Source of the DNA: Natrinema soli
GTDB lineage: Archaea > Halobacteriota > Halobacteria > Halobacteriales > Natrialbaceae
Direction of reading: 5' to 3'
Length of the DNA stretch: 14,527 bases
Assembly (NCBI RefSeq): GCF_028618695.1
Contig: NZ_JAQIVI010000397.1
Span: 1 to 14,527, forward strand
Shown here: positions 7,265-13,416 of the stretch, piece after piece
How positions within the stretch are numbered: position 1 is the first letter of the stretch
Layout: each line of letters starts with the position of its first letter
Notes under the pieces: generated by a model
The model's database searches: none
What the model saw: only the letters and a program-made list of their open reading frames with translations
Told to the model about the DNA's origin: nothing
Made by a program: the position numbers and the translations under genes

Positions 7265-8485
7265 ATGCCTTCGCTCGACCTCGATGCGTTCGTCGCCCGC
7301 ACCGCGGCGGTGGTCGATTCCTCGCCGCCCACCACTCTGCGGGAGACTCGAACGTGGCTCGTCGAGCCCTTCCTCGAGACGCTCGGCTGGGCCGTTCGCG
7401 CCGAGTCGTGCGTGACCGATCGGATCGTCGACGACGTTCGTCTCGAGTACGTGCCGACCGTCGACACGGTGCCGGGCCTATTCGTCGCCGCCGAGTCCGC
7501 GACTGACTCGCTCGAGGAGTCGCGAGCGAACGCCCTCCGCCGGGCGATGGCGTGGACGGGCGTCGACCGCGCGATCTACACGAACGGCCGTCAGTACCTC
7601 CTGCTGGCCGGAACGACGGACGTCGAATACCACGCACTCGAGCGCGCCGAACTCCCCGCGCACGAGTCGGTGATCGCCGACTATTCGCGTGCGGCGGTCG
7701 GACAGCGACTCGGACGAGACACCCGGACCCACGTCGCCAGACGGCTCGCGGTCGAGCACCCCATTCTCGTCGAGTCGATCGCCGACAGACTCGCGGACGC
7801 CACCGGGCAGGGTGACCGCTATGCTGCCGAGTTCGAAGCCGCGACCGACAGGTTTCTCGATCGACTCGTCGTCGCGTTCACCGAGGACGGAGGTGCGCCG
7901 CCGGACGACGCCGCGGACGTCTCGATCCGGTTCAGCGAGTCGACGATCAGCGAGGACGAGTCGCCGAGCGAGCGGGCCGTCGACGCGGACTCGAGCGCGG
8001 ATACCGATCTCGAGAGCGAGACGGACAGTCCGGATGCGACCGGCAGCGCCGACCGACCGAAAGCCACCGCTCGAGACGGGGACTCGGCCCGGCCGACGGC
8101 CGATACGGAGACGGATGACGACAAAAAACGGGAACGAGAAGGCGACGAGGACGGCGAATACGTCGTGCGATTCTTCAACGATCGGAGTTCGATCGGCGCG
8201 ATCGGCCACTCGACGGCTGCGGGGGCGCTCGTGGAGGCAGCCGACTACCTCCTCGAGCGCGGTCTGTCCGGCGTCGAGGTCCCCTGGTCCCCGGATGAGG
8301 GCGAGCGAACGGTTCTCAACGCCGACCCCACCCGCGCCGACGACTCGCCCATGGACGCCCCGGAACGACTCTCGAACGGCCTCGTTCTCGAAACCGCTGG
8401 TGACGTCGACGAGCGTGCTACTCGTGTCGAAGCGCTGGCCGCTCGAGCGGGACTGCGAGTAATGTTGACGGGAGATTGGGACTAA
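7265..8485 (+). CDS. Haloarchaeal protein with type I restriction R-like N-terminal domain, probably catalytically dead
   Basis: This 406-residue protein has no secure function. Residues about 25-120 follow the layout of the PD-(D/E)XK domain at the N-terminus of type I restriction R subunits: ETRTWLVEPFLETLGWAVR (27-45), LEY (60-62), a strand GLFVAAES (71-78) and IYTNGRQYLLLAG (104-116). In active relatives the strand ends in an ExK-type motif; here it reads AES with no lysine, so nuclease activity is doubtful. Residues about 215-295 are an acidic Ser/Asp/Glu-rich linker. Residues about 298-406 form a compact domain beginning EYVVRFFNDRSSIGAIG. There is no signal peptide or membrane segment. 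It follows cheR on the same strand and converges with the pilus operon. It may be a DNA-binding or scaffold protein; a link to chemotaxis rests on position only. Confidence 0.8.
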   Translation: MPSLDLDAFVARTAAVVDSSPPTTLRETRTWLVEPFLETLGWAVRAESCVTDRIVDDVRLEYVPTVDTVPGLFVAAESATDSLEESRANALRRAMAWTGVDRAIYTNGRQYLLLAGTTDVEYHALERAELPAHESVIADYSRAAVGQRLGRDTRTHVARRLAVEHPILVESIADRLADATGQGDRYAAEFEAATDRFLDRLVVAFTEDGGAPPDDAADVSIRFSESTISEDESPSERAVDADSSADTDLESETDSPDATGSADRPKATARDGDSARPTADTETDDDKKREREGDEDGEYVVRFFNDRSSIGAIGHSTAAGALVEAADYLLERGLSGVEVPWSPDEGERTVLNADPTRADDSPMDAPERLSNGLVLETAGDVDERATRVEALAARAGLRVMLTGDWD

Positions 8486-8528
8486 TGTTATCCTGTTAGA
8501 GAGTCGAATCCGATACCAATTCTCGAAT

Positions 8529-8563
8529 TTGATTGATCGAGTATGTGTCAATCAATACTCGAT
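8529..8563. terminator. Overlapping hairpins in the convergent intergenic gap
   Basis: The 66-bp gap between the convergent genes carries two perfect inverted repeats that exclude each other. One has 8-bp arms TTGATTGA (8529-8536) and TCAATCAA (8548-8555) with an 11-nt loop. The other has 9-bp arms ATCGAGTAT (8536-8544) and ATACTCGAT (8555-8563) with a 10-nt loop. The minus-strand gene's stop (8552-8554) falls in an arm of the first and the loop of the second. Symmetry allows folding in transcripts from either strand. Neither is followed by a long T run, so a terminator or 3'-end stabiliser role is inferred. Confidence 0.4.
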
Positions 8564-9277
8564 ATCGACTGTGACGATTGTGATGACGGCTCGATCAGCG
8601 TTACATGTCCACTCATCACTGCTATTATACACATCATCCCATGCATCATCGTAGTCTGAGTCTATGGCTTCGACAGTGACAGTGTCAATATCGTCGTAGG
8701 TAGTTCGTGTTCGATCAGTTTCAGTCATCGTCACCCCGAGTCCACCGCTGCTCTGTATCGACCGATTCTCTGAGTCGGTTTTTATGAGAGAGATGACTGC
8801 TGCACCGTCTTCACGACACGTAAGTGAGGGTCGTTTGAGAACAACGCTTCCCTCTCCATCAGACCGGAGGACCCCACCGCCTTCGTATGCGATCGTATCT
8901 GATCCCGATTGGTATGTGAACTCACCGAGGTTGACCTCCTCGTCGATCTTGCTAGAGGTAGATTTGATCGTAACAACTGTTCCGCTATCACCAGTTGTAA
9001 TCGTTCCCTCTCGAAGCGAAAGTTCACCATACCGCTGCTCGATTCCATCGTGTCGGAGTACGTCATCAAAATTATCCGAGAGCGAGACCATCGCTCGCTC
9101 GGCGTTTTGCAGTTGTTCGCCCTCTTGGTATTCGGTCATCGCCTGCATCCCGAACGTCGACAACAACGCGACGGAGACGATGATCGTCGCGAACACGAGC
9201 ATGAACGCGATCATATCCGATACGGCGCGCTCGCCGCTCTCTGGTTCGGTGGTCGATCCATCTTGGCTCGAGATCAT
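8552..9277 (-). CDS. Pilin-like membrane-anchored protein (241 aa), last gene of the pilus operon
   Basis: An N-terminal cytoplasmic stretch of about 16 residues precedes ERAVSDMIAFMLVFATIIVSVALL, where a charged RAVS element leads into one hydrophobic helix (about 20-42), as in archaeal type IV pilins. A region typical of this haloarchaeal family follows (EGEQLQNAERAM, then LREGTITTGD), then a beta-rich ectodomain. I associate this family with the domain often labelled DUF7289, from memory. Two cysteines (SLTC, EWTC) could form a disulfide, and NRS and NSS are possible glycosylation sequons. The start overlaps the previous gene's stop by one base (TGATG). A 60-base count at 8581-8640 gives 47% G+C, against 63% at 421-480 in cheA. 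A role as a minor or structural pilin, or as an assembly factor, is inferred. Confidence 0.85.
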   Translation of the reverse strand: MISSQDGSTTEPESGERAVSDMIAFMLVFATIIVSVALLSTFGMQAMTEYQEGEQLQNAERAMVSLSDNFDDVLRHDGIEQRYGELSLREGTITTGDSGTVVTIKSTSSKIDEEVNLGEFTYQSGSDTIAYEGGGVLRSDGEGSVVLKRPSLTCREDGAAVISLIKTDSENRSIQSSGGLGVTMTETDRTRTTYDDIDTVTVEAIDSDYDDAWDDVYNSSDEWTCNADRAVITIVTVDIEY

Positions 9278-9756
9278 CAGCTCCCCTCCGTGATCGAAAT
9301 ATTCCCGTTGTTGTTCCTGTTATACTGTATCTCGATGGTCCCGCCAGTGGCTTCTCCCTCAAGGCCTGCGTCGGTCTCGATTGGAACGTAAACGACAGCA
9401 TCTGCGCTGTGCGCCGTCAGTTTCAGGCAGTCGGTCGAACCGTCAAGCAACGGTCCGGTACATCCCTCCCGTAACTCGACCATGTACCTCGAGCTTGCTG
9501 CCCGTCGTGGATGGTTGACAGTAGCATTGACGGTCGTGTTCTCGTCCGCAATCTGATCCACGTTTCCGATTTCATCGGCGAGCCGTTCGCCGATTGTCTC
9601 GAGGGATGTCTCCGCGCTGTGATCCGACTCCGTCTCCAGCATCGTACTGGCACTCGTCAATAACATGGCGATGAGGATCGTCGTGATCCCGATCGTGAGG
9701 ACGTGCGTGACGGAGATCGACACCGCGCGATCCCCGTCGGAACGGGGGTTGATCAT
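9277..9756 (-). CDS. Pilin-like membrane-anchored protein (159 aa)
   Basis: DRAVSISVTHVLTIGITTIL begins at residue 9: the same charge-RAVS lead followed by a hydrophobic helix (about 13-38) as in the neighbouring pilin-like genes. Next come a helical stretch (TSLETIGERLADEIGNV) and a small beta-rich ectodomain with cysteines in EGCTG and TDCLK. Sequons NTT, NAT and NIS are present. From memory it belongs to the family labelled DUF7266 in haloarchaeal genomes. The ATG overlaps the preceding stop by 4 bp (ATGA), and the stop shares one base with the next ATG. It is probably a pilin-like subunit exported and assembled by the upstream PilC machine; direct evidence of processing is absent. Confidence 0.83.
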   Translation of the reverse strand: MINPRSDGDRAVSISVTHVLTIGITTILIAMLLTSASTMLETESDHSAETSLETIGERLADEIGNVDQIADENTTVNATVNHPRRAASSRYMVELREGCTGPLLDGSTDCLKLTAHSADAVVYVPIETDAGLEGEATGGTIEIQYNRNNNGNISITEGS

Positions 9757-10172
9757 GGGCCCTCCGTGAGGCAGTCATCCGCTTCGATCATTCGTTCCTG
9801 TTCGTAACTGAGGCCGTTCGAATCGTACGTGATCGTGATGTTCGTACTCGATAGATCCGGATCAGCATCATCGACGCTAATGTTCACGGCTGTCGCCGTT
9901 GACTCGGCCGTCGCGTTCCGATAGGCGGTATTGAACGCGGTGATATTGCCCGTGAGATCCTTATCACCTCTTTCGAGGACACAGGCGACACCCTGTTCGA
10001 TCTCGAGTTCGGTGACCGTGGCATCGGTCGCACTCTGGCTTGACGGCCCCGACGAGAGAGTTTCCGTGTAGAGGACGCCGTTGAACACGACGACGATCCC
10101 GAGAATGATGAATGCGAGGGTGATCGCGCCGATGAGGATAACCTGACCACGACTCCGTTCGTCGGCTACCAT
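9753..10172 (-). CDS. Pilin-like membrane-anchored protein (139 aa)
   Basis: This is the smallest of the five. SRGQVILIGAITLAFIILG (7-25) puts an RGQ motif directly before a long hydrophobic helix, which is the arrangement expected for a class III signal cut by an archaeal prepilin peptidase (inferred cut after RG). The ectodomain has two cysteines (VACVLE, DDCLTE) near its two ends and four sequons (NIT, NAT, NIS, NIT), so it is probably secreted, disulfide-linked and glycosylated. From memory it matches the group labelled DUF7261. It overlaps the upstream gene by 7 bp and the downstream gene by 4 bp, so it is cotranscribed with both. Confidence 0.83.
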   Translation of the reverse strand: MVADERSRGQVILIGAITLAFIILGIVVVFNGVLYTETLSSGPSSQSATDATVTELEIEQGVACVLERGDKDLTGNITAFNTAYRNATAESTATAVNISVDDADPDLSSTNITITYDSNGLSYEQERMIEADDCLTEGP

Positions 10173-10786
10173 ACGATCACCCGCACTTCGACCACGTTGT
10201 AAATTGGTCCGTCGCTGTCATCAATATCGTCTATTGTCGCTTCCGCCGAACTGTCCTCGTTAATATTCGAAAGCTCCCGCTTATCGCTTCCAGTTGCATT
10301 CTGATCGTCATACAGCGTGACGGTATAGCTCGCCGTCACGGCACCCGAGGAAGGATTCCCCTGATAGACGAGTCTCTTCTCGTCATCGTTCTGGGAGTGG
10401 AGTTCGACGTTGTAGCTCCATCCCTCTCCGAATCGGCCCTCTAAAATGGCGCCCAATTTAAACTCGTCTTGGAAATAGCCTTCGCTCATGTCGTAGGTCG
10501 AACCGTCAGCCTCTTCGAAGCCATTGTGTCCGTCCCAGTGTCGAACCATGTACGAGAGGTTTCCTGCTTCGCCCCCCTCAGCCGTCGCGGCGACGACTAG
10601 CGCGTCCTGCGTTTCCTGTTGAATTTGGGCCTGGACCGACCGATCAGCTAATCCGCCCGTCGACGGCGTAATAACGGCTGACTGTAACGCGAACAGGACG
10701 GCCATCAACACGACCATCGCACCGATGAACCCCTCGAGGGTGTAGGCCTGACCGCGCTCAGTATCAGTAGTCTGTTTTCGAGTCAT
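10166..10786 (-). CDS. Pilin-like membrane-anchored protein (206 aa), cysteine-free
   Basis: ERGQAYTLEGFIGAMVVLMA (10-29) joins an RGQ motif to a hydrophobic helix. The TLEGF segment recalls the TLIE of bacterial type IV pilins, with Glu at +6 if the cut is after RG. The ectodomain is aromatic and glycine-containing (HWDGHNGF, EGRFGEGWSYNV) and, unlike the other four pilin-like proteins here, contains no cysteine. Sequons NLS and NAT are present. From memory this is the DUF7288-type family. A 4-bp gap separates it from the upstream gene, and it overlaps the downstream one by 7 bp. It may be a pilin-like adaptor or minor subunit. Confidence 0.83.
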   Translation of the reverse strand: MTRKQTTDTERGQAYTLEGFIGAMVVLMAVLFALQSAVITPSTGGLADRSVQAQIQQETQDALVVAATAEGGEAGNLSYMVRHWDGHNGFEEADGSTYDMSEGYFQDEFKLGAILEGRFGEGWSYNVELHSQNDDEKRLVYQGNPSSGAVTASYTVTLYDDQNATGSDKRELSNINEDSSAEATIDDIDDSDGPIYNVVEVRVIVW

Positions 10787-10790
10787 CGAA

Positions 10791-11345
10791 TCACCACACT
10801 CTCACTACGAGTCGGCAGGCTGGTGTGCAGATGTCTGTGTTTGTCGTGACAATTCGTGCAGCGCTCGCTGCCGGTTGATCTGAATAGTGTTCACCACCAG
10901 CTAACTTCTCCCCATTGGTGTCCTTGACGGGCACGCTACCGTTTATCGGGACGACGCTTACATTGACATTGTCGTACACGGTATCGTCACTATCAGGACC
11001 ATTTGCTCGTAATCCGAGTTGAGCGGCCAGGTTTGGGCCGGTATAGCTCTCATTGAAGGCTGAACTATTGAGTTCGTTCGGTGTGTCAGTCGAAGCATTG
11101 TGGACGATCCGGTCCGCGATTCGATCCGCCTGTGCCGTCTCGGCCCCACTGACCGACGAGTCAAACGGCGTTACGACCGACGGGAGAAACGAGAAGACGA
11201 ATGCGATCGCTAACAGAAAGACGCCGATTCCGATGGCGAAGTCCTGCGTCGTCTGGCCCCGCTCGGCCAGCGAAACGTTGATGGTTCGTGGCCGCCGGAC
11301 TCGAGTCCGTTCCTCTTTTCGTTCGTTCGTTCCGTTCCCGATCAT
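10791..11345 (-). CDS. Pilin-like membrane-anchored protein (184 aa)
   Basis: A basic, Arg-rich cytoplasmic lead of about 28 residues ends in ERGQTTQDFAIGIGVFLLAI (28-47), an RGQ motif running into the hydrophobic helix. If cut after RG, Asp falls at position +5, where bacterial pilins carry Glu. The ectodomain has a CTPAC pair near the C-terminus and sequons NAS, NSS, NES, NVS and NGS. From memory it corresponds to the DUF7287 family. It starts one base after the pilC stop and precedes the next pilin-like gene by 4 bp. I see no alternative start that would shorten the long lead. Its place directly after pilC suggests a close partner of the assembly platform. Confidence 0.83.
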   Translation of the reverse strand: MIGNGTNERKEERTRVRRPRTINVSLAERGQTTQDFAIGIGVFLLAIAFVFSFLPSVVTPFDSSVSGAETAQADRIADRIVHNASTDTPNELNSSAFNESYTGPNLAAQLGLRANGPDSDDTVYDNVNVSVVPINGSVPVKDTNGEKLAGGEHYSDQPAASAARIVTTNTDICTPACRLVVRVW

Positions 11346-11346
11346 C

Positions 11347-13416
11347 TTAGGCCACCAACATCCAGCCGATGAGTGCGATCGACGACAGACCGATCGCGTA
11401 CTTCAATCCGCTCAACAGGTCTGCATCCCGGATGTATCCACAGATGAATCCGGAGATGATCGCCTGCAGCGTCACCGCGTGGAAGAACAACACCGACAGC
11501 ATGTCGACGTCGATGTTCTCGCTGAGGTTGGCACCCTGCATCGCGCCGCCGCCGGCGCTACCGGTACTGGCCTCGGTACCGCTACTGCCGGCGTTGAGAC
11601 CCGCCATCGTGTCGATGAACTGCGTCTTGAGGATCGCGATCACCGCCAGCACCGTCATGAACGTCATGATGATGATCACGATCTGCATGCGGGTCCGGGA
11701 CTTCCGTTCGCGTTCGATATCGTCGTGGTTCTCGCTCGCAGTCGCGGCCGTCCGAAGCACGTCCGAGATCTGGTTCGACGCTTCCTGGGCCTCAGTGATC
11801 AGTCGAGTCGTCCGGGCGAGTCGGGGAATGTGGTACTTGTTGTTGAACTCGATGAGCGCCTCCTTCAGGCTCGTCCCGTAGTTGACCTTCGTGTGCATCA
11901 TCTCGAACTCACGAGCGAGTTTCCCGTTCGTGGTATCGGAGACCGACTTGAGCGACTCGAGCAGGGTCAACCCGGTATCGTTCGAACTCGAGAGCTTCCG
12001 CAGGTCCTCCGAGAGCTTGTTGACGACGGAATTACGGTGGCGAACGTTCCACTCGCGGAAGATCGAGAGCGGGATCGCCGTGATGTAGAGGGGGAGATAG
12101 ACGTAGATGAACGTCCCCCAGATCGGCCTGTCGAGCATCCCCTGCCAGGAGGTGGGAGCCGACCCGGTTACCATGGCCGTCACGACGATGACCAACACCA
12201 TTGGCACGGTCAACGCGAGCGTCACCAGGGGATTATCTCGGAAGAAGAGGTGTGGCTTCCGCAGCACCTCGAGCGTTTCATAGGTCCCCTCCCGGTTCTT
12301 GACCCGGTCGAAGACGCTGTGCTCGCCGGTGAACTGCTCGACGAGTCCGAGGCTCAGTAATCCGCCTTTCTGCCCGGTTTCGGTCCGTTTACTGGTATTT
12401 CCCATCGAGAGGTAGCCGTCGCCGGGCTCGTCGTGCTTGACCGTCGACACGAGAACGAGAAACCCGACGCCGATCATCGGAATTAGCCCGTAGACGACCA
12501 TGTAGAGCATCTGGTCCGTCACGTTCGCGTTCGGTATCATCTTCATGACGACCATGATGATAATCAACAGGAGCGGGAACAGCGACAGCGTCATGTACAT
12601 CTCGCCGAACAGTTCGAGCGTCTCGAGGGTGAGCTCCTGTTCCTGCTTCGCGGTGCGCATGTGCTTTTCCTTCTTGTCTTCGAGGAAGCTCTCGATGTCG
12701 CCGCCGCTGTTGACGATCGAGAGCATATCGGTCAGGAACTGCGAGAGGTCGTCGCTGGGCGTCTGGAGTGCCTGTTTTCGGATCGCCGTCCGGTAGTCGA
12801 TATCGAAGTACTCGGTCTCCTTGACGATGCTCTGGAACTCCTTTGCGACCTCGCCATAGGTGTCGTCGGCCTGGGCCATCGCCTCGATGATCTCGAGTTG
12901 GTTCAGGCCGCCGACCGACAGGGCGTACATGAACGAGACCGAGTCGGTCATCAGCATGTTGATCTCGCGTTTGCGGGCCGAGGCGCGCGAGTAGGGAATC
13001 GCGACCATCGAGCCGAACCCGATCGCGAAGCCGATCGAGCCGAACACCAGCCCGGTGAAGAAGACGACGGCCGGTACTCGAAGCAGTTCGATGATACTGA
13101 GGAGGAGTCCGTGACCGACCGGAATACCGATAAGCGCCTCGTTCGAGAGGAGACCGATCGCGAAGATGCCGTAGCCGAGCATCAGGCCGACCAGCCAGAG
13201 ACTCAGGCCGCTGATGAACCCGATTCCGATCGCCCGTGAGAGGTAGAGTTCTACCGTATCGCTCATCCGGGCCTGCGCGAGCTTCGTCTCGACGTCGGCG
13301 ACGAACTCGCTGTCTTCGCCGAACAGGCGATCGTAGACCGGGTAGAACCGGTCACCCAGCGCGTCGGAGCTGGCCGACATACCTGAGCCGCCACTGTCGT
13401 CAGTTTGCAGACTCAT
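11347..13416 (-). CDS. pilC: PilC-type type IV pilus assembly platform (double T2SSF domain)
   Basis: This 689-residue membrane protein is the platform that couples the secretion ATPase to pilin assembly. Two T2SSF/GspF cytoplasmic domains are visible at about 153-270 (ALSVGGLNQLEIIEAM, SIVNSGGDIESFL) and about 465-575 (LSEDLRKLSSSNDTG, TEAQEASNQISDVLRTAA). Hydrophobic segments lie near 62-90, 113-140, 271-292, 302-325, 397-416, 432-452, 578-600, 637-660 and 668-688. The size and two-domain build match haloarchaeal PilC; an archaellum ArlJ is the alternative. The five following genes are pilin-like rather than archaellins, and no arl accessory genes are present, which favours PilC. The order resembles the pilB3-pilC3 locus of Haloferax. 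The start overlaps the upstream stop by 4 bp (ATGA). Confidence 0.9.
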   Translation of the reverse strand: MSLQTDDSGGSGMSASSDALGDRFYPVYDRLFGEDSEFVADVETKLAQARMSDTVELYLSRAIGIGFISGLSLWLVGLMLGYGIFAIGLLSNEALIGIPVGHGLLLSIIELLRVPAVVFFTGLVFGSIGFAIGFGSMVAIPYSRASARKREINMLMTDSVSFMYALSVGGLNQLEIIEAMAQADDTYGEVAKEFQSIVKETEYFDIDYRTAIRKQALQTPSDDLSQFLTDMLSIVNSGGDIESFLEDKKEKHMRTAKQEQELTLETLELFGEMYMTLSLFPLLLIIIMVVMKMIPNANVTDQMLYMVVYGLIPMIGVGFLVLVSTVKHDEPGDGYLSMGNTSKRTETGQKGGLLSLGLVEQFTGEHSVFDRVKNREGTYETLEVLRKPHLFFRDNPLVTLALTVPMVLVIVVTAMVTGSAPTSWQGMLDRPIWGTFIYVYLPLYITAIPLSIFREWNVRHRNSVVNKLSEDLRKLSSSNDTGLTLLESLKSVSDTTNGKLAREFEMMHTKVNYGTSLKEALIEFNNKYHIPRLARTTRLITEAQEASNQISDVLRTAATASENHDDIERERKSRTRMQIVIIIMTFMTVLAVIAILKTQFIDTMAGLNAGSSGTEASTGSAGGGAMQGANLSENIDVDMLSVLFFHAVTLQAIISGFICGYIRDADLLSGLKYAIGLSSIALIGWMLVA

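Noticed and set aside
11053..12360. Plus-strand open frame of 435 codons opposite pilC and a pilin-like gene
   Set aside because: It spans two well-supported minus-strand genes, has a His/Arg/Asp-rich composition and no recognisable domain.
11347..13416. Assignment as archaellum ArlJ (FlaJ)
   Set aside because: ArlJ is related, but no archaellin or other arl genes are present, and the five following genes are the pilin-like set typical of a pilus operon. PilC is preferred.
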